A stretch of 6,383 nt of DNA. It comes from Phycisphaeraceae bacterium (lineage in GTDB: Bacteria > Planctomycetota > Phycisphaerae > Phycisphaerales > Phycisphaeraceae). Under the pieces are notes generated by a model. It saw nothing but the letters and a program-made list of their open reading frames with translations, searched no databases and was not told the DNA's origin. Position numbers and translations under genes: made by a program. The stretch lies in the NCBI GenBank assembly GCA_003551485.1, contig PUMS01000317.1:1-6383 (forward strand), written 5' to 3'. Each line of letters starts with the position of its first letter. Position 1 is the stretch's first letter. Of this stretch, positions 1 to 5,668 are shown piece after piece.

Positions 1-514
1 CATCGGGCAGCACGGGCATGGCGGCGGTGTCGTCCACGGCGTCCTGCTCGCTCAGGGGCACCCAGCTTCGGCAGCCGGCGTAGTCGGGGGTATTGGCGAT
101 CGTCTTCGGCTCGGCCAGCAGGAAGGTCCGCACGGCCAGCAGGTAGAGCGGCCGCTCGGGGCGGTAGTTGAAGCGCATGTCCAGGTGATCGGCGGTCCAG
201 CAGTGCAGGTCATCGAGCGGTTCGATGTCGGCCCGATCGGCCACCTGCCATATACGTGGCACCTCGGCCACGCCGCGAAGCGTCAGCGTGGCCGGCTCCT
301 GGAGCACGCCCACGCCCTGGCGGTATCGGTCCTTGATCATGCCCGGCTGCTGATGGGCCCAGGATGGAAACAGCGCGAAGCGCGGGTGCTCGAGCTCGAA
401 CACGCCCGGCCCGCCGCGCTCGTGGATGCCGCCCTTTCGCATCAGCATCGCCAGCCGGCCCTCCAGCAGCAGGTCGCAGACCACCGCCCATTCCTTGAGT
501 GCCACGGCGATCAC
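1..514 (-). CDS. DUF1802 family protein, C-terminus outside window
   Basis: The protein is read on the minus strand from a GTG at 514 and is still open at base 1 (171 codons seen). It begins MIAVALKEWAVVCDLLLEGR. It continues with MRKGGIHE (residues 25-32), a short acidic link, and FALFPSWAHQQ (46-56). The order 'ALKEWAVV..LL.G, RKGGI.E, F.LFP...HQ' is what I know of DUF1802, a family without an established biochemical role. Family members are around 180-190 residues, so only a little should be missing. I chose the GTG at 514 because a GGGAG lies 7 nt upstream and because family members begin just before ALKEW. An in-frame GTG at 538, directly after the argS stop, would add eight residues and cannot be excluded. 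The gene follows argS with a 24-nt gap and is probably co-transcribed with it. No membrane segment or signal peptide is visible, so it is probably cytoplasmic. Confidence 0.8.
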   Translation of the reverse strand, partial: MIAVALKEWAVVCDLLLEGRLAMLMRKGGIHERGGPGVFELEHPRFALFPSWAHQQPGMIKDRYRQGVGVLQEPATLTLRGVAEVPRIWQVADRADIEPLDDLHCWTADHLDMRFNYRPERPLYLLAVRTFLLAEPKTIANTPDYAGCRSWVPLSEQDAVDDTAAMPVLPD

Positions 515-538
515 GGCAGGACTCCCATTCTTCAACAC

Positions 539-2284
539 TCACATCTGCTCGACGGTGCCGATGCCAAGCAGTTCCAGCCCGCCGGCCAGCACCCGTGCGG
601 TCAGGTCGCACAGCACCAGGCGGCTGTTGCGCAGGGCCGGCTCACCGGCGCTGAGCACGGGGCAGTTCTCGTAGAAACGATGATAGGCCGTGGCCAGGTC
701 GTAGAGGAAACCGCACAGGCGGTGGGGCTCGAGGCTGTCGGCCACCGCGGCCACGATGGCGGGAAACTGTAGCAGCCTCAGGGCCAGGTCGCGCTCCGAC
801 GGCTGAGCGATGCCGATGGCCCCGGCCGGGAGCGTGCGGGGGTCGATCTCACCCTTGCGGAAGATCGAGCGCACGCGAACGTAGGCGTTCTGAAGGTAGG
901 GCGCGGTGTTGCCATCGAAGGCCAGCATCTGGTCCCAGTCGAAGATGTAGTCCTTGATGCGCTGGCCGGACAGGTCGGCATATTTGAGCGCGCCGATGCC
1001 GATGGCCTCGGCCACCTCCCGGCGCTGCGGGCCGGCCAGGTCGGGGTTCTTGCGGGCAATGATGCGGTCGGCCCGCTCGACGGCCTCATCGAGCACCTCA
1101 TCCAGCCGCACGTTGCGGCCCGAGCGGGTCTTGAGCGGCCGCCGGTCCTTGCCCAGCACCATGCCGAAGGGCACGTGCTCCAGCCGCACGCCGGCCGGGG
1201 CCCAGCCGGCCTCGCGCAGCGCTGCGAACAGCATCGCAAAGTGCTGGTTCTGACGCGAATCGGTCACGTAGATCAGCCGGTCGGCCCCGAGCGTGGCGAT
1301 GCGGTAACGCGCGGCGGCCAGGTCGGTGGTGGCGTAGAGGTAACCGCCGTCGCGCTTGCGGACGATCATGCCCAGCGGCTCGCTCTCGGCGTTGCGAAAG
1401 CCCGGCGGGTAGAGCACCCTGGCCCCCTCGCTCTCGTGCAGCAGACCCAGGGCCTCCAGGTCGCGCACCACCTGCGGCAGCATCTCGTTGTAGAAGCTCT
1501 CGCCGCGCACGTCCTCATCGCCCAGCAGCACGCCCAGGCGCCGGTAGACCCCGGCGAAGTGGCGCTTGCTTTCCTCGACCAGCGCCTTCCACAGCTTCAC
1601 CGCCGTGGGCTCGCCGGCCTGAAGGTCCACCACCCGCCGCCGGGCGCGGGCGGCGAAGGTCTCATCGGCCTCGTAACGCTGCTGGGCGGCACGATAGAGT
1701 TGCTCCAGATCGGCCACCTTCAGCTCATCCCCCGCCTCCTGACCGCTCTGGGCCAGGTATTCGATCAACATGCCGAACTGCGTGCCCCAGTCGCCGATGT
1801 GGTTCTGGCGGATCACCCGGTGACCCAGGTGCTCGAGCACGCGCGCGATGGCATCGCCGATGATGGTCGATCGCAGGTGGCCGATGTGCATCTGCTTGGC
1901 CACGTTGGGGCTGGAGTAGTCGACCACGACCGTCTGCGGCGATGCGGCGGCGGCCACGCCCAGCCGCGGGTCGGCGGCCATGCCGGCAAGTTGCTCATCG
2001 AGAAACGCGGTCCGGAACGTGAAGTTGATGAAGCCGGGGCCGGCGACCTCGACCTTCTCACACACGTCATCCCAGCTCACGGCGGTGACGATCGCCTCGG
2101 CGAGCTTTCGCGGCGGGGTGCCGATGGCCTTGCCCAGGCTCATGGCCACGTTCGCCTGGTAGTCGCCGAAGCGCGGCTGGGCGCTTGGGCGCAGCAGCGG
2201 GTCGGTCCCGGCGTGCTCGGCGCCGGCAACCCGCTCGATGGCGGCGGCGAGGCGGTCCTGGAGGGTCTGAATCAGGTGCGCCAT
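539..2284 (-). CDS. argS: Arginyl-tRNA synthetase (class I aminoacyl-tRNA synthetase)
   Basis: ArgS charges tRNA-Arg with arginine using ATP, in the cytoplasm. The 581-residue protein has the normal length for a bacterial ArgRS. Residues 1-110 form the N-terminal tRNA-binding domain (PGFINF at 83-88). The catalytic Rossmann core follows, with the HIGH signature intact as HIGHLR at 133-138, in SPNVAKQMHIGHLRST. DWGTQFGMLI (165-174), YATTDLAA (317-324) and YVTDSRQNQHF (339-349) are typical ArgRS blocks. As in many ArgRS, a KMSKS motif is replaced by a KTRSG loop at 385-389. The DALR-type anticodon-binding domain starts near 455 (NTAPYLQNAYVRVRS) and ends LLGIGTVEQM; the family's usual last residues are PERM, so this tail is slightly diverged. 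The ATG at 2284 is well fixed: an in-frame TGA lies at 2291-2293, three codons upstream. No good Shine-Dalgarno sequence precedes it. The DUF1802 gene follows on the same strand. Confidence 0.97.
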   Translation of the reverse strand: MAHLIQTLQDRLAAAIERVAGAEHAGTDPLLRPSAQPRFGDYQANVAMSLGKAIGTPPRKLAEAIVTAVSWDDVCEKVEVAGPGFINFTFRTAFLDEQLAGMAADPRLGVAAAASPQTVVVDYSSPNVAKQMHIGHLRSTIIGDAIARVLEHLGHRVIRQNHIGDWGTQFGMLIEYLAQSGQEAGDELKVADLEQLYRAAQQRYEADETFAARARRRVVDLQAGEPTAVKLWKALVEESKRHFAGVYRRLGVLLGDEDVRGESFYNEMLPQVVRDLEALGLLHESEGARVLYPPGFRNAESEPLGMIVRKRDGGYLYATTDLAAARYRIATLGADRLIYVTDSRQNQHFAMLFAALREAGWAPAGVRLEHVPFGMVLGKDRRPLKTRSGRNVRLDEVLDEAVERADRIIARKNPDLAGPQRREVAEAIGIGALKYADLSGQRIKDYIFDWDQMLAFDGNTAPYLQNAYVRVRSIFRKGEIDPRTLPAGAIGIAQPSERDLALRLLQFPAIVAAVADSLEPHRLCGFLYDLATAYHRFYENCPVLSAGEPALRNSRLVLCDLTARVLAGGLELLGIGTVEQM

Positions 2285-2304
2285 GTTCAGTCAAACTCGC
2301 GGTC

Positions 2305-2320
2305 GCCCCGGCATCGGGGC
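2305..2320 (-). promoter_or_regulatory. Hairpin 20 nt upstream of the argS start
   Basis: A perfect 6-bp GC stem (2305-2310 with 2315-2320, GCCCCG/CGGGGC) encloses a 4-nt loop. If transcribed, it would sit in the argS leader just before the start codon, in place of a recognisable ribosome binding site. A role in translation control is an inference; the inverted repeat is directly visible. Confidence 0.4.
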
Positions 2321-2352
2321 GCAAGTCACGTGCGCGGGCGCGCGCAGGCGTG

Positions 2353-2369
2353 TGCGGGCAACGCCCGCA
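2353..2369 (-). promoter_or_regulatory. Second hairpin in the argS upstream region
   Basis: A perfect 7-bp stem (TGCGGGC at 2353-2359 with GCCCGCA at 2363-2369) has a 3-nt loop, 69 nt from the argS start. No T-run follows on either strand, so it does not look like a classical intrinsic terminator. It could be part of a structured leader or an operator; nothing in the sequence decides which. Confidence 0.35.
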
Positions 2370-2438
2370 GGGGCAGGGTTACAAAGGGTACCGCCGCCGC
2401 CACCGCACGCAACCGCGCAGCACCCCATGCCAATGCGC

Positions 2439-2466
2439 TGCGCCCACCAGAACGAAGGTGGGCGCA
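2439..2466. repeat. Perfect 10-bp palindromic hairpin, REP-like unit
   Basis: TGCGCCCACC (2439-2448) pairs perfectly with GGTGGGCGCA (2457-2466) around the 8-nt loop AGAACGAA. It is the first of three palindromic units in about 220 nt. Small palindromes of this kind in clusters are typical of REP/BIME-type dispersed intergenic repeats. The palindrome is directly seen; membership of a genome-wide repeat family is inferred. Confidence 0.55.
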
Positions 2467-2483
2467 ACGGGGGCGGACTCACT

Positions 2484-2516
2484 CCCCCCTTCTCCCTCGG
2501 GGAGAGGGGAGAGAGA
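2484..2516. repeat. 10-bp hairpin with 'LSPLPEGEG'-type repeat text
   Basis: Bases 2487-2496 pair with 2500-2509, with one G-T wobble and a TCG loop. On the minus strand the segment would translate as SLSPLPEGEGG. That phrase, like the neighbouring ALTPTPSRSER, is familiar to me as the conceptual translation of widespread intergenic repeats that automated gene calling often turns into false proteins. I therefore call it non-coding repeat DNA. Confidence 0.5.
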
Positions 2517-2549
2517 GCCGCATCGGGCGCTGTCATGCGAATCTGACGT

Positions 2550-2582
2550 TCTCTCGCTGCGGGATGGCGTTGGCGTGAGGGC
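2550..2582. repeat. Degenerate 'ALTPTPSR'-type intergenic repeat segment
   Basis: On the minus strand this segment begins CCCTCACGCCAACGCCATCC. Its conceptual translation is ALTPTPSRSER, a degenerate form of the CTCACCCCAACCC...-type repeat found between genes in many GC-rich bacteria. It sits 33 nt beyond the preceding hairpin unit. The resemblance is from memory; copies elsewhere in the genome are not visible in this window. Confidence 0.4.
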
Positions 2583-2594
2583 AGGGGGGCAAGG

Positions 2595-2660
2595 CTCCTG
2601 CCAGGTCGCCTTCACTCCCGCCCCCTGCTGCATCCCCGCAAGGGGATGGGGCGGCAGGAG
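2595..2660. repeat. Compound inverted repeat with nested GCAA-loop hairpin
   Basis: Outer arms CTCCTGCC (2595-2602) and GGCAGGAG (2653-2660) are perfect 8-bp complements. Inside them lies CATCCCC (2631-2637) and GGGGATG (2642-2648), a perfect 7-bp stem closed by a GCAA tetraloop of the GNRA type. It begins about 60 nt past the stop of the minus-strand gene ending at 2720, so it could work as a transcription end for that gene, although no U-run follows. It may equally be another unit of the repeat cluster. Confidence 0.5.
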
Positions 2661-2692
2661 GCTGCGCCGCAACGGGGGCATCGGCAAGCCAA

Positions 2693-2713
2693 GTGTCGCC
2701 GAGGTGTCGCCGA
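2693..2713. repeat. Tandem 10-bp direct repeat
   Basis: GTGTCGCCGA occurs at 2693-2702 and again at 2704-2713, separated by one base, immediately beyond the stop codon of the minus-strand gene. It is a short local duplication with no known function. Confidence 0.5.
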
Positions 2714-2719
2714 CATGCC

Positions 2720-3934
2720 TCAGCGGTGGCTCCATCGCCAGGTGACATCGTCCATATCCAGGACGGCGGCATCGATGCTCAGCAGAAACGAGCCGTCACC
2801 CTCGACCTGGTAGACCACGCGTCGGCCGTTGATCGGGTCCACCAGCCAGCGCGACAGCCCCGGCACCTGTTCCAGGCGGTCGGGCAGTGCGCCGTGCTTG
2901 CGGTGGTGCTCGCTCAGCCCCAGGGCGATCACGGCCAGCGCACGGCGGGCCTCGACCCTGGCGGCGATCCGGTTGACCTGCTCGAGCACCACCATCGTCT
3001 CGAAGCTGACCGGCATGGAACGTGGCAGCGACCGCACTTGCAGGGCCGATTGCTCATGAAGCGGCCTGCCCCACTGCTCGAGGCGGTCAGACAGCGACTC
3101 CAGCATCAGCGCCACGTCCTCATTCAGGCGCCTCGGCTCATGCACGCCGCCTGGACCGATGCGGCCAAGCGCGCCCTCGACATCCCCCAGTTCACCGGCA
3201 TCGAACAGCTCGAGGACCAGCGCCGCCTCACCGATGGCAGCGCGACGAACCAGGGCCCGGTAGTCCCGCCTCGCCAGCAGTTCGGCCAGGCAGGCACCCG
3301 CAGGCGGCGGGGTGTGGGCGAAGGCCGTCTCGAGGGCCATCAGCGCGCGGTTGTCTTCATAGAGCTGCATCGTCGCCGCGACCGCGCCCGGCTCGGTGCC
3401 CAGGTGACCGGCCAGCCGCCACAGCACCTCGATGGCCTGCACCGCCGCGGGGCCGTCACCCTGACGCCCGCGCAACTGCGCCTCGACCCCCAGCAGGCGC
3501 GCCAGTCTCACCATGCCGGGCACGTGCCCGGCCCGCCCGCCGGTGGTCCGGTCCACGTGCGGGTGGGGCCAGCGGCAGGCGTCGATCATGGCCGCCTCAC
3601 GCGCCAGGGCCAGGGCCACCGCCTCATCCGCCAGCCAGCGCTGCATCTGCATCGTGGTGGCCTGTTGGGGGTGTCGAAGCGCGTGCTCACGCTCATCGTC
3701 CCGGCCGGCACTGAGATGCTCGATGGCGCGGAGGTAGCCTTCGGCCGCGTTATCGGCCCCGGGGGCCGGCGCCGGCCGAAGCGCATCGGTCGACCGCACG
3801 CCCCCATGCTGCTGCCATCGCTCAACGGCCCGGTCCAGCCGCCGCTGCGCCTCGGGCGCGCTGTGCAGCACCGCCACCGTCAGCAGCGAAAGACCGATGA
3901 AAAACAGCAGCCAGACAACCGCAACGCGGGCCAT
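2720..3934 (-). CDS. Membrane-anchored protein of unknown function, planctomycete-type
   Basis: The 404-residue protein starts MARVAVVWLLFFIGLSLLTV: residues 4-23 are a single hydrophobic segment after a short basic tip, which suggests a signal anchor or signal peptide with the remainder outside the cytoplasmic membrane. No lipobox cysteine and no clear signal-peptidase site is seen. The middle (about 60-315) is mostly helical, rich in Ala, Leu, Arg and Glu. The C-terminal part has RRALAVIALGL (330-340), HGALPDRLEQV (347-357), VDPINGRRVVYQ (365-376) and SIDAAVLDMDD (386-396). I associate this order, a helix then 'HG.LP..L' then 'DP..G....Y', with uncharacterised planctomycete proteins; it loosely recalls pseudopilin-like C-terminal folds. 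The function is unknown. The start at 3934 has GGAG 10 nt upstream; an in-frame ATG at 4066 would add 44 unconvincing residues ahead of the hydrophobic segment. The gene stands alone, divergent from the oxidoreductase. Confidence 0.8.
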   Translation of the reverse strand: MARVAVVWLLFFIGLSLLTVAVLHSAPEAQRRLDRAVERWQQHGGVRSTDALRPAPAPGADNAAEGYLRAIEHLSAGRDDEREHALRHPQQATTMQMQRWLADEAVALALAREAAMIDACRWPHPHVDRTTGGRAGHVPGMVRLARLLGVEAQLRGRQGDGPAAVQAIEVLWRLAGHLGTEPGAVAATMQLYEDNRALMALETAFAHTPPPAGACLAELLARRDYRALVRRAAIGEAALVLELFDAGELGDVEGALGRIGPGGVHEPRRLNEDVALMLESLSDRLEQWGRPLHEQSALQVRSLPRSMPVSFETMVVLEQVNRIAARVEARRALAVIALGLSEHHRKHGALPDRLEQVPGLSRWLVDPINGRRVVYQVEGDGSFLLSIDAAVLDMDDVTWRWSHR

Positions 3935-4107
3935 GATGGGAACACTCCAGCCGGAATCCCCCCTATCCCCATCGGTCCGCGGCGATGTCGAGTCGAGCAT
4001 CCCCCAGGTGCCGCATCGAAACCCGCCCGTAGCGCAAGGCACTGGTGGATGAGCCACCCGTGGCACCGGCCGGGGCTTTGGGGGTCTGCGGGCGGCCGAG
4101 TGTGCGG

Positions 4108-4136
4108 TGGCCAGCCCGCGGCGGCCTCGTTATGTT
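4108..4136 (+). promoter_or_regulatory. Weak candidate promoter for the oxidoreductase gene
   Basis: In the 258-nt divergent intergenic region, TATGTT (4131-4136) lies in a small AT-rich patch, 17 nt after TGGCCA (4108-4113). Both boxes match the sigma-70 consensus at four of six positions. It is the best pair I found, about 56 nt before the start codon, but in DNA this GC-rich such matches are weak evidence. Confidence 0.2.
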
Positions 4137-4192
4137 TGGACCGGGCCTGCCGGCCCAGGCAGACCCCGCTCCCCAAACACCCGGAACAGACG

Positions 4193-5254
4193 ATGGATAT
4201 CGAACCGCTCCGTTACGGCATTGTCGGTCTTGGCCGCGCTGGCGTGGGCATTCACCTGCGGCAGTTGAAGCAGCGCCCCGATGCCGAGATCGTGGCCGTG
4301 TGCGATCCGCTGGCCGACCGCCGCCAGCGCATCGCCGAGGAGGTCGGCGCCCTGGCCTGCGATTCGCTCGCGGCACTGCTTGCACGCGATGAGGTCGAGG
4401 TGGTGGTCGTCGCCACCCCCTCCCACACCCACGTGGCCGATGCCTCGGCGGCGCTGGCCGCGGGCCGCCACGTGGTGGTCGAGAAACCCCTGGCGCTGAC
4501 CCTGAGCGAGGCCGACGAGCTGATCCGCCTTGCCCGCCACAGCGGCCGGCGCCTGTTCGTTCATCAGAACTACCGCTTCCACAAGGACTTTCAGCACCTG
4601 CGGCAGGTGATCGACTCCGGCGTGCTCGGGCCGATCTTCCACGTCAAGTTCTACGCGGTGCGCTACGCGCGGCGCAACGACTGGCAGACGCTGATCCGCT
4701 ACGGGGGGGGCAACCTCAACAACAAGGCCACCCACCCGCTCGACCAGGTGCTCCAGCTCCTCGGCGCCCCCGTGGCCAGCGCCTTCGGTGACCTTCAGCA
4801 CATCGCCTCGGCCGGGGATGCCGAGGACCACGTCAAGATCGTGCTGCGGGCCGAAAACGGCATCACCGCCGAGCTCGAACTCAGCGATGCCCAGGCCCTG
4901 CCTTTTTCCTACCCCAAGTGGATCGTCTGCGGCCATCACGGCACGCTGTGCAGCGATGGCACCACTTCAACCCTTCGCTACTACGACCCCGCCCAGGCCC
5001 CGCCGCTGGCACTCGAGCCCGACACCGCCGCCACCGTCGGCTTCACCGTCAAGGAAGAACTGCCCTGGCGCGAGCGGACCCTGAACGTCGACGATGCCGC
5101 GGGCGGCAATTTCTATGATAACGTTGCAGATGTCTTGCGCCGCGGCGGGGAGATGGTGGTCAGCCCCGAATCCGTGCGCGAGATGATGCGGGTGCTTGAC
5201 CTGATCCGCGCTTCGGCCGCGCCACTGGCCCCGGTCGGCTCTGCGGGTGGGTGA
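4193..5254 (+). CDS. Gfo/Idh/MocA family NAD(P)-dependent oxidoreductase
   Basis: This 353-residue protein is a typical-length member of the family that includes glucose-fructose oxidoreductase and inositol dehydrogenase, which oxidise or reduce sugars and cyclitols with NAD(P). The N-terminal Rossmann fold has GIVGLGRAGVGIH (residues 9-21) with the GLGRAG nucleotide loop at 12-17, followed by the acidic D38 after strand 2. VVVATPSHTHVADA (71-84) and EKP (97-99, catalytic-type Lys98) are diagnostic. NYRFHKD (126-132) and GGG...H181..D184 belong to the C-terminal alpha/beta substrate domain. The usual Asp of the GGG..LD motif is Asn177 and is followed by Lys178. There is no Tat or other signal peptide, so the enzyme is cytoplasmic. 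I chose ATG 4193 because the Rossmann strand begins at once and the frame upstream is antisense to the neighbouring gene; only a weak GGA precedes it. The substrate cannot be deduced. Confidence 0.93.
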   Translation: MDIEPLRYGIVGLGRAGVGIHLRQLKQRPDAEIVAVCDPLADRRQRIAEEVGALACDSLAALLARDEVEVVVVATPSHTHVADASAALAAGRHVVVEKPLALTLSEADELIRLARHSGRRLFVHQNYRFHKDFQHLRQVIDSGVLGPIFHVKFYAVRYARRNDWQTLIRYGGGNLNNKATHPLDQVLQLLGAPVASAFGDLQHIASAGDAEDHVKIVLRAENGITAELELSDAQALPFSYPKWIVCGHHGTLCSDGTTSTLRYYDPAQAPPLALEPDTAATVGFTVKEELPWRERTLNVDDAAGGNFYDNVADVLRRGGEMVVSPESVREMMRVLDLIRASAAPLAPVGSAGG

Positions 5255-5295
5255 CCGCCCCTGCCGGAATCGACGGCTGCCCCCCCTGGGCTATT

Positions 5296-5332
5296 TCCGC
5301 CGGCGCCGTGGACACGCATCGTGACCGGCGGA
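5296..5332 (+). terminator. Terminator-like hairpin after the oxidoreductase gene
   Basis: TCCGCCGG (5296-5303) pairs perfectly with CCGGCGGA (5325-5332). Within the loop, CACG (5313-5316) pairs with CGTG (5320-5323). The structure starts 42 nt after the stop codon. No T-run follows, so intrinsic termination is uncertain; in GC-rich bacteria such hairpins often mark transcript ends all the same. Confidence 0.35.
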
Positions 5333-5462
5333 GGCCAGCAGGGCGGCTTCGCGGCGAGTTGCCGCCACCGCCGGGCGCGGCCGGATGGCGCAGAGGTTCA
5401 GGGGGGCGCGGGGCTTGCAGCCGGCGCGGCACGGACGACACAACGGATATTCGGATTTCTTG

Positions 5463-5468
5463 TATCAT
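5463..5468 (+). promoter_or_regulatory. Possible -10 box of the gdhA promoter
   Basis: TATCAT matches the sigma-70 -10 consensus at five of six positions and lies in the only AT-rich patch of the interval. No acceptable -35 box is found 16-18 nt upstream. If it is used, the gdhA transcript would have a leader of about 195 nt. Confidence 0.25.
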
Positions 5469-5546
5469 GAACCGTGGCCATACCCGGTGCACATGCCCTG
5501 GGGGGGAGCAGGTTGCCATCCGCACACCCGGCCCCCGGCCCCCCCC

Positions 5547-5568
5547 GGCCCCGCCGGGCTGGCGGGCC
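5547..5568 (+). promoter_or_regulatory. Strong hairpin in the putative gdhA leader
   Basis: GGCCCCGCC (5547-5555) pairs with GGCGGGCC (5561-5568), giving eight GC pairs with one bulged C and a 5-nt loop, GGGCT. It lies about 100 nt before the gdhA start codon. Whether it controls expression is unknown. Confidence 0.35.
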
Positions 5569-5656
5569 TGTGGCGGCGGGCCCGGCCAGGGCGCCTGATG
5601 CGATGCAGCACCCTGGGGGGTCCGTCCCGGCCGCAGACACCTTCCGCCCCCAACAC

Positions 5657-5661
5657 AGGAG
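5657..5661 (+). promoter_or_regulatory. Ribosome binding site that fixes the gdhA TTG start
   Basis: AGGAG is the best Shine-Dalgarno sequence in the window. It lies 7 nt before TTG 5669-5671, the only reasonable start codon in the gdhA frame before the conserved region, and so decides the start. Confidence 0.75.
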
Positions 5662-5668
5662 ACCATCA

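Larger units (their letters stand above)
2285..2719. other. Non-coding interval between argS and the unknown membrane protein gene
   Basis: This 435-nt stretch lies between the start of argS and the stop of the minus-strand gene at 2720. I found no convincing coding region: the open frames here have low-complexity, Pro/Arg-rich translations and no recognisable family. It should hold the argS promoter and leader on its left side and any terminator of the upstream minus-strand gene on its right side. It contains at least five strong hairpins, listed separately, plus a CACGTG palindrome at 2327-2332. I saw no clear -35/-10 pair for argS. Confidence 0.7.
5255..5668. other. GC-rich non-coding interval upstream of gdhA
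   Basis: This 414-nt stretch separates the oxidoreductase stop from gdhA. I found no tRNA, no recognisable riboswitch and no believable gene; a 43-codon frame from ATG 5467 is Pro/Gly-rich and unsupported. The left part holds a terminator-like hairpin (5296-5332). The centre has the only AT-rich patch (about 5440-5470), with a possible -10 box. The right part is unusually rich in C- and G-tracts (for example eight C in a row at 5539-5546) and can fold into several strong hairpins ahead of gdhA. Confidence 0.6.

Noticed and set aside
1175..2578. A 467-codon plus-strand open frame across argS.
   Set aside because: It is antisense to the certain argS gene. Its translation is rich in His, Gln, Val and Arg, as expected of a shadow frame in high-GC DNA, and it has no recognisable family.
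2379..2735. A 118-codon minus-strand open frame in the interval upstream of argS.
   Set aside because: It includes ALTPTPSR and SLSPLPEGEG phrases typical of translated intergenic repeats, and it overlaps the hairpin cluster and the end of the real gene at 2720.
3935..4066. A 44-residue N-terminal extension of the membrane protein starting at ATG 4066.
   Set aside because: The extension is low in hydrophobicity, lies in intergenic-like DNA and would bury the hydrophobic signal segment internally. The start at 3934 has a GGAG upstream and puts that segment at the N-terminus.
4143..4160. A short inverted repeat (GGGCC-TGCC-GGCCC, or GCCTG...CAGGC) before the oxidoreductase start, considered as an operator.
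   Set aside because: The stems are only 5 bp in very GC-rich DNA, no known operator consensus is matched and no regulator gene is adjacent.
2693..4192. A plus-strand open frame continuous with the oxidoreductase frame, giving 853 codons from ATG 2693 and suggesting a large fusion protein.
   Set aside because: The first 500 codons run antisense to the minus-strand membrane protein gene and give His/Arg/Pro-rich text without domains. The oxidoreductase has a complete family-type N-terminus at 4193.
4130..4939. A 269-codon minus-strand open frame across the oxidoreductase gene.
   Set aside because: It is antisense to a well-supported enzyme gene and shows the same shadow-type composition.
5390..5450. 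A GGTTC followed by GC-rich pairing that recalls a tRNA T-loop.
   Set aside because: No anticodon arm, D-loop or acceptor pairing can be drawn around it.
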